Shown: positions 16,952-26,324, counted from the first letter of the stretch. The stretch is DNA of 64,000 nucleotides from Methanoregulaceae archaeon UBA467 (GCA_002503825.1 DASP01000016.1:1-64000); one strand, 5' to 3'. Numbers and translations are program-made. Notes: generated by a model from the sequence alone, not told the origin.

Positions 16952-17314
16952 ATGGCAGAAGATCCCCGCTTTGAGTGGAAACAGTGCCTGATCCTGAGAA
17001 GCGACATTAAGATGAGCTGTGGAAAATCATGCGCACAGGCTGCACATGCAGCAGTTATCGCCTCCGATAAGGCCGATACGCAGACAAAGAAAAAATGGCT
17101 GCAGGAGGGACAGAAAAAGGTCGTGCTGAAAGTGTCAGGTGACCGTGCGCTCTTTGAGCTCAAGGTGCTTGCCGAAAATGCCGGGATTTCCACCGGGCTT
17201 GTACAGGATGCCGGCATGACCGAGGTCCCGCCCGGTACTGTGACCGCACTCGGCCTCGGGCCGGCTAAAAGTGATATTCTCGATAAAATAACCGGTAATC
17301 TCTCACTACTATGA
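16952..17314 (+). CDS. pth2: Peptidyl-tRNA hydrolase, Pth2 type
   Basis: A 120-residue archaeal/eukaryotic-type peptidyl-tRNA hydrolase that frees peptides from drop-off tRNAs. The family core is intact: KQCLILRSDIKMSCGKSCAQAAHAA near residues 10-34, with the conserved Lys, Gln and His, then DAGMTEVPPGTVTALGLGP near 90-108. Length is normal. Its stop overlaps the truD start by four bases (ATGA type), so the pair forms a coupled two-gene unit for tRNA upkeep. Confidence 0.95.
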   Translation: MAEDPRFEWKQCLILRSDIKMSCGKSCAQAAHAAVIASDKADTQTKKKWLQEGQKKVVLKVSGDRALFELKVLAENAGISTGLVQDAGMTEVPPGTVTALGLGPAKSDILDKITGNLSLL

Positions 17315-18579
17315 AGGAAAGCACATATCCCCTCGAACGTGAACTCGGCATGAATTACTATGCGAGTGATACCCCGGGAATAGGGGGACGACTCAGGACG
17401 ACCGCAGAAGATTTCGTGGTCGAGGAAGTACCATGCAGCACCGGACCGGAAGGTCCCTACCTGATATGCAGGCTCACAAAGAAAGACTGGGAACTCCAGC
17501 ACCTCGTGAAGGAACTGGCAAACCGGCTCGGGATTTCTCACCGGCGGGTTGGGTTTGCAGGCACAAAAGACCGTCATGCAGTGACGAGCCAGCTCATCTC
17601 CATTTATAATGCGGACCCTGAGCGGGTCAGGAACCTGCAGATAAAAGATGTCACCATCGAGGTTATCGGGACCGCAAACACCGCACTGTCGCTTGGCGCG
17701 CTCTCGGCCAACCGGTTTTGCATAACCATCCGGGACGCATGCTCCAAAAACCTCAGGGAGGAGGTCGCGGCAGTCACGGAGACCTGCAGATCGGCTGTCC
17801 CGAACTATTTCGGTGTGCAGCGTTTCGGGGTGATCCGTCCGCTCACCCACAGGGTCGGCGAGTTCATCCTGAAGGAAGACTATGAAGATGCCGTATGCTG
17901 CTATGTAGGCGAGGCATTTCCAGGTGAACCCGACGAGGTGAAGACTGCACGACGATCATTCCTGGATACACGCGACCCGGTTGCCGCGCTGAAAGATCTG
18001 CCGGTCATGCTCTCGTACGAACGGTCCATGCTTCACCACCTCGCTACCGTGGATGGTGATTACCAGGGTGCACTCCACATGCTGCCCCCAAAACTGCTCT
18101 CGATGTTTGTCAGCGCCTTCCAGTCGTATCTTTATAACAAGGCCCTGAGCATGAGGATCAGCGACGGCCGTACCCTTTCCGGGCCGGTTGCAGGCGACCG
18201 CCTGATCTTTGAAAATGGCAGGGAGGACCGTGTCAGTGCGGCAACGGCAGGTATTGCAGCCGTCCACGTATCACGGGGACGCTGCAGGATCGCCATTTTC
18301 ATGCCAGGGTCACTTGAATTCGTTCCTGCCGGCCCCGATGACCGGAACATCGAGTCGCTGATGCAGGCACACGGGATCACTCATGCACATTTCACATCGG
18401 CCTCACGATATGTAAAGACAAAATTTGACGGGGCACTCAGGCCGATCTCACTTTCAGCCGAAATTTCGAGCGAAATTAATGGAAACGATGTGAAATTATC
18501 ATTTTCCCTCCCGCCCGGACACTATGCCACCACGGTCTGCCGGGAGTATATGAAGGCCGACCCGCTCCTGATGATCTGA
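17311..18579 (+). CDS. truD: tRNA pseudouridine(13) synthase TruD
   Basis: A 422-residue pseudouridine synthase of the TruD family, which modifies position 13 of tRNA. The catalytic segment FAGTKDRHAVTSQLIS is near residues 86-101, with Asp of KDRH as the nucleophile. The NYFGVQRFG motif (near 168) and the TRUD insertion domain with FVSAFQSYLYNKALS (about 266-280) are present. Coupled to pth2 by a four-base overlap. A T-run at 18618-18623 is a likely transcription end. Confidence 0.95.
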   Translation: MKESTYPLERELGMNYYASDTPGIGGRLRTTAEDFVVEEVPCSTGPEGPYLICRLTKKDWELQHLVKELANRLGISHRRVGFAGTKDRHAVTSQLISIYNADPERVRNLQIKDVTIEVIGTANTALSLGALSANRFCITIRDACSKNLREEVAAVTETCRSAVPNYFGVQRFGVIRPLTHRVGEFILKEDYEDAVCCYVGEAFPGEPDEVKTARRSFLDTRDPVAALKDLPVMLSYERSMLHHLATVDGDYQGALHMLPPKLLSMFVSAFQSYLYNKALSMRISDGRTLSGPVAGDRLIFENGREDRVSAATAGIAAVHVSRGRCRIAIFMPGSLEFVPAGPDDRNIESLMQAHGITHAHFTSASRYVKTKFDGALRPISLSAEISSEINGNDVKLSFSLPPGHYATTVCREYMKADPLLMI

Positions 18580-18617
18580 CCGGGGTCCCTGAAGGTACTC
18601 GCGAGAGAGAAAGTCAC

Positions 18618-18623
18618 TTTTTT
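18618..18623 (+). terminator. Poly-T stop after truD
   Basis: Six T starting 38 bases downstream of the truD stop codon; no gene follows on this strand for over 1.6 kb. Confidence 0.35.
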
Positions 18624-18849
18624 CCAGCGGGTGGAAATCCGGATAACCTGTACTGATGATCCCTGGCCCACGGAACAGGGGGCGTATCCGGGATTATATT
18701 TAATGAAAGAGACCTATCCACGTTTTTTCGTTCGCCATCCTTAAAAAGCCGGATTTTCTGGCCCTGCAGAAACCTTTCCCGTTCTTTGACGATTGCTGCT
18801 GAGTACCGGATATGAGGATTTCAAAAAGAATTATAGAAAAGAAAATCCC

Positions 18850-19300
18850 TGGACAGCCGGTTCAGGAACTTTGCCGCAACGCCGGAGATGAAAACCTGGA
18901 GAACATTCCATCCTGTCAGATCAAGCCGTGATTCGTTCGTATTGATCCGCACTCCTTTCCATTGACATTCCCGGGGCTGATGCCACCGCCTTATGTGCTG
19001 GTCCCTGAAATGCGACAGAAACCATGCTCATGCAGTTTAAAAATAACAGGATCCAAGTCAATCCTGCCGGCAGACCATCCTGCAGCGGGGCGGGGTGAAA
19101 CCCCCACCTGTCATATCGTGTCGTGGATTACACCTTCTTTTCCCGCGTACTCTTTATGCTGACATTCCGGAAGCTGATCCCCAGGTCGTATGTGTGCAAC
19201 AAAAATGCAACAGGGATTGTGTTCATTAATTTTAAAAAAAATTCCGGCTCCTTTTAAAACCCTTTCAATACTTTTTTCGTTCCTGCGGATTTACAGGCAA
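18850..19300. repeat. Long and short copies of the dispersed intergenic repeat
   Basis: The 762-base gap between truD and the RibD-like gene is mostly repeat. A long copy (about 18855-19130) includes an extra left arm (ccggttcaggaactttgccg ...) that is also found at about 42.93-43.02 kb, then cattcccggggctgatgcc, a gtttaaaaataacaggatcc block and the GGCGGGGT-gaaa-CCCCCACC hairpin near 19090-19110. A second, more decayed left half follows at about 19145-19300. The first part of the gap (18624-18850) shows nothing recognisable. Confidence 0.6.
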
Positions 19301-19341
19301 AAGGGTTCGGGCAGAGTAAAAAGAATGGGAAAAACGCCCTT

Positions 19342-20043
19342 TCATTCTTCAGGGCCGGCTTCAGCGTCCGGGTAGAGGACGTCGTACTCGGTGACCAGGT
19401 TCGTGCCGCACATATAGTGATTCTTGAGCCTGAGGCTGATCATCTCTTTTTCGGAATCGATATGCATACCGCCGACAAGTGAGGGGGTATCGGCACCTCC
19501 CACAATAAATGGCAGGTGGATCAGCCTGATCTCATCTACCAGCCGGTAATGGAGCATGTGCCAGTTGAGGGTCGGCCCTCCTTCGATCATCATGGTATGC
19601 ACCCCGAACTCTGTTTTCAGGATATGCATGAGGCGGGGGAGGTCCACGCGGTCCTGCCCGGCACGGATGATCGTTACACCCTTCTCTTCAAGCCGTCTGA
19701 CGTTTTCCCGGGGTGCATTCTCTGCGACCGCAATCACTGTCGGTGCATCGGGCCCGAGAACATTCGCATCCTGAGGGATGTCCGCCCTCCCGGACGGTAT
19801 CACGCGGAGCGGACTCTTCCCTGTCACGTACCGGACGGTCAGGAACGAATTGTCGATCTTTATGGTATTTGATCCTACCATGATCGCATCACATTTCGCC
19901 CTCGTCTCATGCAGGAGGAGCTCGGTCGCATGATCCATATACTTCATGAGAATCTTGCTTGATGTTCCCTTTTTAAGGGTAAGTTTACCGTCTACCGTGA
20001 TTTCTGACATCATCAGGACGTGCGGGCGCTCAAGTGACTGCAA
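19342..20043 (-). CDS. 2,5-diamino-6-ribosylaminopyrimidinone 5'-phosphate reductase (RibD C-terminal type)
   Basis: A 233-residue stand-alone RibD reductase domain. In archaea this enzyme reduces the ribosylamino-pyrimidine early in riboflavin and F420 precursor synthesis, using NAD(P)H. The N-terminal PHVLMMSEITVDGKL, the CDAIMVGSNTIKIDNSFLTVR segment near 51-71 and the HTMMIEGGPTLNWHML motif near 158-173 match the family. No deaminase domain is attached, as expected for archaea. It has no operon partner in this window. Confidence 0.88.
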   Translation of the reverse strand: MQSLERPHVLMMSEITVDGKLTLKKGTSSKILMKYMDHATELLLHETRAKCDAIMVGSNTIKIDNSFLTVRYVTGKSPLRVIPSGRADIPQDANVLGPDAPTVIAVAENAPRENVRRLEEKGVTIIRAGQDRVDLPRLMHILKTEFGVHTMMIEGGPTLNWHMLHYRLVDEIRLIHLPFIVGGADTPSLVGGMHIDSEKEMISLRLKNHYMCGTNLVTEYDVLYPDAEAGPEE

Positions 20044-20286
20044 AAGGTTCCTCCACCTTTAATTTAGAAAGATTTTGTATTGATATGTAATAGAAGTTCG
20101 TACTTTCGGAAAAAGATCTTTTTTTCTCCCTTGTTTCTGCCGGGCAGTTGCCCTTCCTGTCAGGATCCATTCTTATCCCCTCTGTTATTCCATATTTCCC
20201 TTTGGTTTACTCATTTCTGTCGAAGGAAACACGCGGAACCATTGATGCGAATAAGTATTATTATTGCAGGCCAATTGTACTAAGCT

Positions 20287-20919
20287 ATGAATATTACCGC
20301 ACTCAGGCCAAAATTTGTTCATTATCTTGAGCCGGTCTCGGGTGTATTTTCCAGAATAGGAATATCTCCAAACCAGATATCACTCCTTTCCCTTGCATTC
20401 GGAATCCTGTGTGCCTGGCTTTTTTACCGGCAGGAGTTTGTCCTCGGAAGCCTGATGCTGGTCATTTCCGCTGTCCTTGACCTTGTGGACGGGAGCGTGG
20501 CCAGGAAGACTTCACGCCAGACACGGTTTGGAGCGGTATTTGACTGGATCGTCGACAAGTACGTGGATTCCCTTGTCCTGCTGGCAATCGGCCTCTCGGG
20601 AGTGGCAATCCTGACCAGGTTTACATCGCTTCCGCCGGTTGCCGATTTCGCCGTGGCAGGTTTTGCCATCATCGGTTCCATGATGAATACCTTCATAAAA
20701 CCGGTCGTCTATGCCGAGATCGGGTACCAGGAACGGGTTGATGGAAAGATCGATGCGCCGCTCGAAGGTATCGGTTTTTTCGGAAGGCCTGAAACCTTCC
20801 TTGTCCTTGTCATCGGTGGCCTGACCGGATTTATCTGGGTATCGGTCATCCTGATTGCAGTCTGTACAAACCTCTCCGCGTTGCAGAGGATCATCTACCT
20901 CTACCGGCGATTCTCCTGA
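20287..20919 (+). CDS. CDP-alcohol phosphatidyltransferase (likely archaetidylinositol phosphate synthase)
   Basis: A 210-residue membrane enzyme with about five helices. The CDP-alcohol phosphotransferase signature DGxxARxxxxxxxxGxxxDxxxD is fully present, starting at D62 or so (DGSVARKTSR... GAVFDWIVDKYVD), and supplies the metal and CDP-lipid site. Length and the N-terminal NITALRPKFVHYLEPVSGVFSRIGI fit archaetidylinositol phosphate synthases, which join CDP-archaeol to inositol phosphate, but other head groups cannot be excluded. Its 3' end overlaps the convergent archaeosortase gene by 29 bases. Confidence 0.85.
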   Translation: MNITALRPKFVHYLEPVSGVFSRIGISPNQISLLSLAFGILCAWLFYRQEFVLGSLMLVISAVLDLVDGSVARKTSRQTRFGAVFDWIVDKYVDSLVLLAIGLSGVAILTRFTSLPPVADFAVAGFAIIGSMMNTFIKPVVYAEIGYQERVDGKIDAPLEGIGFFGRPETFLVLVIGGLTGFIWVSVILIAVCTNLSALQRIIYLYRRFS

Positions 20920-21697
20920 TCTCATCCCGGTAAAGGTCAAAAAGGCTGATCGCGAACTCCGCGAGGTCCGGGATTATCCTGAAAAGCCCGTACGCAATTG
21001 CAATCAGTAAAACGAGAGCAAGAAGTTCTGCAAATACGTTGTGCACCCAGAAGAAGCTCTCATATCCGTACTCGCCGTTCCCGGCAATTTCAGGAAGGTA
21101 GGGGAACCACTGGTCGGTATACGCAATTATCACCGCGGTGTTCCTGATTAAATTCAGCAGGTAGATGGTCGGTACGACCAGCAGGAATGCAAGGGTTTTC
21201 TGTTTCAGGGTGGTCTTTACCGCCGCCGCAACGCCAAGCATTATGGCTATCGCCTGGATGCCGGTACAGGCAAGGATTATCTCCACCCGGAACCCGTTTC
21301 GTATCACCATGTTCCATGCGTACAGGTCCGTGGTGTAACCGAGTGCAGTGAGCAGCCAGAAGACCTGGCCGACCGTAACTGATATGAGCCAGTCGCCAAG
21401 CGGGGTGAACGCAAACGGCGCATAGATCAGGAACGCAATTGCAGCTGCATTTGTAAGCTGCATTACAAGCCGGTTCTCTTTTAAAAGGTTTTTTGCGGTA
21501 ATTACAAGGAATGGAATCGAAATAACCGCCATCAGCGGGTACAGGAAATTATTGATGGAGAGATAATAGGGGAGCTCGGAAAACAGGAACAGGACCATCC
21601 CGGTCCACCCGAGCACGGCAAAATATTTTTTATACCGGCCGGGAAGCAGAAATGCAATAAAAAATATGCAGGAGATGAGAACCAGGTATTCCTTCAT
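20891..21697 (-). CDS. artA: Archaeosortase A
   Basis: A 268-residue membrane protein with about seven or eight helices. The exosortase/archaeosortase catalytic triad is readable in order: Cys in LACTGIQAIAIMLG, Arg in LLNLIRNTAVII, and His in FFWVHNVFAELLAL. The family processes surface proteins with a PGF-CTERM tail and attaches a lipid in their place; this was shown in haloarchaea. No PGF-CTERM protein is evident in this window. Start taken at the ATG at 21697. It overlaps the lipid synthase gene on the other strand at its 3' end. Confidence 0.9.
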   Translation of the reverse strand: MKEYLVLISCIFFIAFLLPGRYKKYFAVLGWTGMVLFLFSELPYYLSINNFLYPLMAVISIPFLVITAKNLLKENRLVMQLTNAAAIAFLIYAPFAFTPLGDWLISVTVGQVFWLLTALGYTTDLYAWNMVIRNGFRVEIILACTGIQAIAIMLGVAAAVKTTLKQKTLAFLLVVPTIYLLNLIRNTAVIIAYTDQWFPYLPEIAGNGEYGYESFFWVHNVFAELLALVLLIAIAYGLFRIIPDLAEFAISLFDLYRDEIRRIAGRGR

Positions 21698-21833
21698 TCG
21701 TTAATATTTAACCGTGTTTGTAAAAAAAAGATACTGACGGGGAAGCTGGAATACCATTGGCGGACTGCCCGGATTTCTGGTTTTTTTTCTCATATCCAAG
21801 CTTTAATCTTGTTTGCACACTCATAGATAACCG

Positions 21834-22145
21834 ATGTTCTGTCCCGAATGCAAGAGTCTGATGATCTCTTCTGCAGGCCAGCTGAAATGCCGCAAATGCG
21901 GTTATATCAGGAAGATCTGTGAAGATGACCAGATGTCCAAAACAACCAGAAGAAGCGAGAAGGAGATTGTAATCGTGGAAGACGAAGGGACGATCAGGAC
22001 CCTGCCTTCCATTGCAATAAAATGTCCGAAATGTGAACATAACGAGGCGTTCTGGTGGTTACGGCAGCTCCGGGCCGCTGATGAAAGCGAAGTCAGGTTC
22101 TTCCGCTGCACCGCATGCGGCCACACCTGGCGCCAATACGATTAA
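21834..22145 (+). CDS. tfs: Transcription factor S (TFS)
   Basis: A 103-residue two-zinc-ribbon protein related to RpoB9 subunits and TFIIS. The N-terminal ribbon is CPEC...CRKCG and the C-terminal ribbon is CPKC...CTACGHTW. The C-terminal loop carries the acidic pair needed to stimulate transcript cleavage in the RNA polymerase channel (ADESEVRFFRC), so this is a functional TFS. A T-run at 22157-22162 lies just downstream. Confidence 0.93.
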   Translation: MFCPECKSLMISSAGQLKCRKCGYIRKICEDDQMSKTTRRSEKEIVIVEDEGTIRTLPSIAIKCPKCEHNEAFWWLRQLRAADESEVRFFRCTACGHTWRQYD

Positions 22146-22156
22146 GGCTATAAACC

Positions 22157-22162
22157 TTTTTT
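22157..22162 (+). terminator. Poly-T stop after tfs
   Basis: Six T twelve bases after the stop codon, followed by a further T-rich stretch. Confidence 0.45.
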
Positions 22163-22308
22163 ATTCCTTTTCTGCCTCTTTTTCCCTGTTAAAGAGCAAG
22201 CATAAAGGTTAATATGAATACTAAATTATTAATGATGATAATCTGGTTTTACCTCGTGAACAGTGACCAGGATAAAAATTTTGAGAAAATGATGGTAGCA
22301 GGGATATA

Positions 22309-24201
22309 ATGGCCGAAAAATTTGATGTAAAACTTGAAAACAAGTGTTATTTACCGGACCCTTCCTATAAAGAACAGTCATGGATCGGGGATTATACAAA
22401 GGCATACAGGGAATTTTTATCAGACCCTGATGCATTCTGGGACTCAGTCGCAAAGGAAATTGACTGGTTTTCGCCCTACGATCGGGTAAAAGAGTGGAAT
22501 TTTCCCTACGCACGGTGGTTTCTCAACGGGAAGACAAATATCACCCATAACTGTCTTGACCGTCATGTGATGAACGGGCGCAGAAACAAGGTGGCCCTTA
22601 TCTGGAAAGGCGAGGACGAAGAGGAGCGCATTTACACCTATCGCCAGCTGCACCGTGACGTGATGAGGTTTGCCAACGGCTTAAAAAGCCTCGGGGTAGG
22701 AAAAGGGGACCGGGTCTGTATTTATATGCCGGTCGTTCCCGAGCAGATCATCGCGATGCTCGCGTGTGCCCGCATAGGGGCGGTGCATTCTGTTGTATTC
22801 GGGGGATTCGGGGCCGGTGCCCTGAACAACAGGATAACAAGTGCAGGCGCCAGGGTAGTCATCACCGCCGATATCACCATCAGGCGTGGTAAGTCAATTC
22901 CACTCAAGCACACTGTCGAGGAAGCGGTAATCGACGCCCCGACCGTGGAGCATATCGTCGTCCTCCGCAGGGAGCTTGAGCAGCCCGTTGAGATCCACAA
23001 GGAGATGGAAGTCGATTACTATGACCTCCTCCGGGATATGGACTCACGCTGCGATCCTGAGATCATGGACTCCGAAGACCCGCTCTTTATCCTGTTCACC
23101 AGCGGCACCACCGGCGCGCCGAAGGGGATCGTCCACACGTGCGGGGGATATTCGGTCGGAGCGTACTACTCTACCAAAAATGTGCTGGATGTGAAGGAAA
23201 ACGATGTGTACTGGTGTACTGCTGATCCCGGGTGGATAACCGGGCACTCGTACGTCGTGTACGGCCCGCTTTCACTTGGCGCAACAATCCTTATCACTGA
23301 AAGTACTCCTGACTACCCGGACCCCGGAGCCTGGTGGAAACTCATCCAGGAGTTTGGTGTTACCGTATTTTACACCGCCCCGACTGCCATCCGCATGTTC
23401 ATGAAGGTGGGGGCGGAATGGCCCGATAAATACGATTTAAGCTCGCTCCGGATTCTTGCATCAGTCGGTGAACCGCTCAATCCTGAAGCATTCGAATGGT
23501 TCTACCGCGTGATCGGGAAAGAAAAACTTCCCATTTTCGACACGTGGTGGCAGACCGAGACCGGCATGCACATGATCACCACGATGATAGGTGAGCCGAT
23601 GAAGCCGGGCTTTGCCGGAAGACCGATCCCGGGTGTTGTCGCAGATGTCGTTGACAAGGCAGGGAACTCTGTTCCCCCCGGAACGGGAGGGTTCCTTGTC
23701 GTAAGGGAACCGTGGCCGTCGATGATGCGCACGGTCTACAATAATGACGAACGCTACCGCAAGTACTGGGAGACCATTGAAGGGTGCTATACTGCAGGTG
23801 ACATGGCCGTAAAAGACCAGGACGGGTATATCATGGTAATCGGCCGTGCAGATGACCTGATCATTGTTGCCGGCCACAATATCGGTACAGCCGAGGTCGA
23901 AAGCGCCCTTGTCTCCCACAAGGCGGTTGCAGAGGCGGCAGTCATCGGAAAACCGGATCCCATCAAGGCAAATACGATAAAGGCCTTCGTGATTCTGAGG
24001 GACACCCATGCACCAAGCGAAAAACTCAAAAACGAGCTCGTCTACCACGTGAGGATCACGCTCGGACCCATTGCGATGCCCTCGGAGATCGATTTCGTGG
24101 AGAGTCTCCCGAAAACAAGGAGCGGCAAAATCATGCGAAGGGTCCTGAAGGCTCAGGAAATGGGCATAGATCCGGGCGATATCTCGACCCTCGAGGAATA
24201 A
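22309..24201 (+). CDS. acs: Acetyl-CoA synthetase, AMP-forming
   Basis: A 630-residue adenylate-forming enzyme that makes acetyl-CoA from acetate, ATP and CoA. The ATP-binding motif FTSGTTGAPKGIVHT is near residue 262, DTWWQTETGMH near 410, GRADDLIIVAGHNIGTAEVES near 512, and the C-terminal catalytic Lys lies in KTRSGKIMRRVL. W in the DTWWQTE motif region and overall length match true acetyl-CoA synthetases. In a hydrogenotrophic methanogen it serves acetate assimilation. The ATG at 22309 has AGGGA a few bases upstream. The tbp promoter lies just beyond its stop. Confidence 0.94.
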   Translation: MAEKFDVKLENKCYLPDPSYKEQSWIGDYTKAYREFLSDPDAFWDSVAKEIDWFSPYDRVKEWNFPYARWFLNGKTNITHNCLDRHVMNGRRNKVALIWKGEDEEERIYTYRQLHRDVMRFANGLKSLGVGKGDRVCIYMPVVPEQIIAMLACARIGAVHSVVFGGFGAGALNNRITSAGARVVITADITIRRGKSIPLKHTVEEAVIDAPTVEHIVVLRRELEQPVEIHKEMEVDYYDLLRDMDSRCDPEIMDSEDPLFILFTSGTTGAPKGIVHTCGGYSVGAYYSTKNVLDVKENDVYWCTADPGWITGHSYVVYGPLSLGATILITESTPDYPDPGAWWKLIQEFGVTVFYTAPTAIRMFMKVGAEWPDKYDLSSLRILASVGEPLNPEAFEWFYRVIGKEKLPIFDTWWQTETGMHMITTMIGEPMKPGFAGRPIPGVVADVVDKAGNSVPPGTGGFLVVREPWPSMMRTVYNNDERYRKYWETIEGCYTAGDMAVKDQDGYIMVIGRADDLIIVAGHNIGTAEVESALVSHKAVAEAAVIGKPDPIKANTIKAFVILRDTHAPSEKLKNELVYHVRITLGPIAMPSEIDFVESLPKTRSGKIMRRVLKAQEMGIDPGDISTLEE

Positions 24202-24212
24202 CAACACCCAAC

Positions 24213-24222
24213 TTTTTATATA
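24213..24222 (+). promoter_or_regulatory. TATA box of tbp, likely leaderless transcript
   Basis: TTTTTATATA is centred 27 bases upstream of the tbp ATG at 24245. That spacing puts the transcription start at or next to the start codon, and no ribosome binding site is visible, so a leaderless mRNA is likely. A near-consensus box A in front of tbp could allow autoregulation. Confidence 0.6.
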
Positions 24223-24244
24223 CTGTTCTGTGGCATTTATAAAT

Positions 24245-24805
24245 ATGAAGATCAAGCCAGAGGATTCTCTCAAGATTGAAAATATCGTTGCCTCAGCAAA
24301 GGTGACCGATTATCTGGATCTTCCAGCGCTTGCATCGCAGATCAAGGATGCCGAGTACAATAAGAAACGGTTCCCGGGGGTTGTCATCAGGATGCAGAAT
24401 CCAAAGATTGCCGCCCTCGTATTCGGTTCCGGAAAGGTGGTGCTCACCGGAGCGAAGAGCATTGAGAGCCTCTCAGAAGGACTGGAAATCCTGGGAAACC
24501 TGCTCAGAGGCCTTAATATCGACATTCCCCAGAAGCTGAGTTATAAAATCCAGAACATCGTTACATCTGCAGATCTCGGTTCAGGTATAAACCTGAACAA
24601 AATCGCCGTTGGTTTCAACCTCGACAGGATCGAATACGAACCTGAACAGTTCCCGGGACTGGTCTACCGGCTGGAAAACCCGAAAGTCGTGGTGCTCCTC
24701 TTCGGGTCCGGAAAACTGATCATCACGGGTGGAAAAGAGCCTGAAGATGCACGCAAAGCAGTACAGAAGATTTTAAACGACCTGAAAAACCTGGGTCTCC
24801 TCTAA
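24245..24805 (+). CDS. tbp: TATA-box binding protein
   Basis: A 186-residue general transcription factor made of two direct repeats, each with FPGxVxRxxNPKxxxLxFGSGKxxxTG (about residues 40-66 and 131-157). It binds TATA boxes and recruits TFB and RNA polymerase. The open frame begins at a GTG at 24230, but the ATG at 24245 gives the standard N-terminus (MKIKPEDSLKIENIVAS). There is no long acidic C-terminal tail of the kind seen in some archaeal TBPs. Monocistronic. Confidence 0.97.
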   Translation: MKIKPEDSLKIENIVASAKVTDYLDLPALASQIKDAEYNKKRFPGVVIRMQNPKIAALVFGSGKVVLTGAKSIESLSEGLEILGNLLRGLNIDIPQKLSYKIQNIVTSADLGSGINLNKIAVGFNLDRIEYEPEQFPGLVYRLENPKVVVLLFGSGKLIITGGKEPEDARKAVQKILNDLKNLGLL

Positions 24806-24908
24806 AATTTTTCCCTTTTGCCGGAATGATGTTGCATCCATCATCCGTTTATTTTTAAATGAAATTAAGAATAATAATATTTTTATATATTAATATTGAA
24901 TGATAAGA

Positions 24909-24924
24909 TACACACACAGGTGTA
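24909..24924 (+). promoter_or_regulatory. Small palindrome at the ribosome binding site of an HTH gene
   Basis: TACAC - acacag - GTGTA lies just before the ATG at 24928 and contains part of the AGGTG ribosome binding site. A TATA-like ttttatatatta lies about 25 bases further up. It could be an autoregulatory operator; short arms make this tentative. Confidence 0.3.
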
Positions 24925-24927
24925 CGC

Positions 24928-25302
24928 ATGAGATCCAGAAATGTTCTTTATTTTACACAGAAAGAGGAGGAATTTGCCAATCTTCTCATCAGGATCGGAA
25001 TAAAACGGAACGTGGCCAAGGTTCTTGTCTATCTTGCACATACACCTGAAGCGACTTCCCGTGATATCGAACGGGGCACTGACCTCCGCCAGCCTGAAGT
25101 AAGCATCGCCATGGCATTCATGATCGAACAGAAATGGGTTGAAAGCCGGGAAACAAAGGCAGAAAACAAGGGAAGACCGGTAAAAATCTACAAACTGGCA
25201 CTTCCGATCAGTGAGATCATGGATATTATCGAGAAAGAGAAAAAGGAAGAGGCTAACAACCAGTTAAATCTCATCCGGCAGCTTCGGGATTATATCTCCT
25301 GA
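24928..25302 (+). CDS. Winged-helix transcriptional regulator (TrmB/ArsR-like)
   Basis: A 124-residue single-domain DNA-binding protein. The helix-turn-helix is seen at about residues 37-75 (VLVYLAHTPEATSRDIERGTDLRQPEVSIAM), where the recognition helix follows LRQPEVS, and a wing (KAENKGRPVKIYKLA) comes after it. The C-terminal helix (IMDIIEKEKKEEANNQLNLI) is probably for dimerisation. No effector domain is visible. AGGTG six bases upstream supports the start. The gene ends seven bases before the convergent rpiA stop. Confidence 0.78.
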   Translation: MRSRNVLYFTQKEEEFANLLIRIGIKRNVAKVLVYLAHTPEATSRDIERGTDLRQPEVSIAMAFMIEQKWVESRETKAENKGRPVKIYKLALPISEIMDIIEKEKKEEANNQLNLIRQLRDYIS

Positions 25303-25308
25303 TCTTTT

Positions 25309-26001
25309 TTACCTGTGCCGGGGAAGGACGCGGCATTCCCGTTCTCCCCCGACAATCACCATTGTTTTTGCAGTAAAACCGCAAAAGAGCCCGCATGTGA
25401 CCACTCCCGGGATACAGTTCAGGAACGTTTCCAGAAATCCGGGGTCCGCTATCGGACCGAACGCGGCATCGAGGATGAAATTACCGTTATCGGTAATTAC
25501 CGGGCCGTCTTTTTTCACCCCTTCACGAAGGTGCGGCATCCCTCCGGCGTTCCGTATCTCGTTCATGACCGGCATAACTGCAAAAGGTATGACCTCGACG
25601 GGAACAACCGCATCCAGTTTCCCTGTGATTTTTGACTCATCCACAACAATAACGACGGTTCCGGCCGCTGCGGCAACACATTTCTCTCTTGTCTGCGCTG
25701 CGCCCCTCCCCTTGATCAGGCGGAGTGCGGGGTCGACCTGATCTGCCCCGTCGATGCACAGGTCAATGACAGGGTAGTCATCGAGGGAACTGAGCGGTAT
25801 ATTCAGTGCCCTCGCCCGAATCGCCGCCTGGTATGACGTTGGAACCCCCGTGATTTTAATGCCCCCGCTTATTTTTTCAGAGATCTTTTCCATTGCGTAG
25901 AGGACCGTCGAACCGGTCCCAAGCCCGACCACCATTCCATCCGTGACCATCTCAGCGGCCCTGTATCCGGCCTCGCGTTTCGCAGTATCTGCTGGCTGCA
26001 T
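25309..26001 (-). CDS. rpiA: Ribose-5-phosphate isomerase A
   Basis: A 230-residue enzyme interconverting ribose 5-phosphate and ribulose 5-phosphate for nucleotide and pterin precursors. Family motifs are VVGLGTGSTVLYAMEKI near residues 25-41, DLCIDGADQVDPALRLIKGRGAA near 82-104, and VDESKITGKL near 118, which hold the catalytic Asp, Glu and Lys. Full length. A perfect GGTATT-agc-AATACC dyad lies 30-44 bases upstream of its start. Confidence 0.94.
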   Translation of the reverse strand: MQPADTAKREAGYRAAEMVTDGMVVGLGTGSTVLYAMEKISEKISGGIKITGVPTSYQAAIRARALNIPLSSLDDYPVIDLCIDGADQVDPALRLIKGRGAAQTREKCVAAAAGTVVIVVDESKITGKLDAVVPVEVIPFAVMPVMNEIRNAGGMPHLREGVKKDGPVITDNGNFILDAAFGPIADPGFLETFLNCIPGVVTCGLFCGFTAKTMVIVGGERECRVLPRHR

Positions 26002-26324
26002 ATGTATCGTACCATACGTGCGTGAAGGATGGTATTAGCAATACCCTTCCACTCCCTTTCAATAACCCCGGTCATCAGGGCCGCACGCCGGACACTCCCG
26101 TCATCATTATCCGGCTGTTGGTGAATGGAATCCCCCTGGCAGAGCCTGTACTCCCGCATCCTGGTCGCACCTTTTCCGGTTACGAATTCCGTCAACGAGC
26201 CGGCCGGTCACTGCAGGCCGGATCCGTCATTGCAGAGAAACAGGGTTCCTGAAACGCACGTATCAATAATTCATCAGGAACCGTCATAAAACGGGAAGGG
26301 ATTCAAAAGGGGATAAAAAGAGAT
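26002..26324. other. Gap between rpiA and surE with a small dyad
   Basis: Apart from the dyad GGTATT-agc-AATACC at 26031-26045, just upstream of rpiA and possibly part of its promoter or a short hairpin, nothing recognisable is present. A 76-codon open frame at 26022-26252 has no family features. Confidence 0.4.

Noticed and set aside
16870..17850. 326-codon minus-strand frame
   Set aside because: Antisense to pth2 and truD, both of which have all their family motifs.
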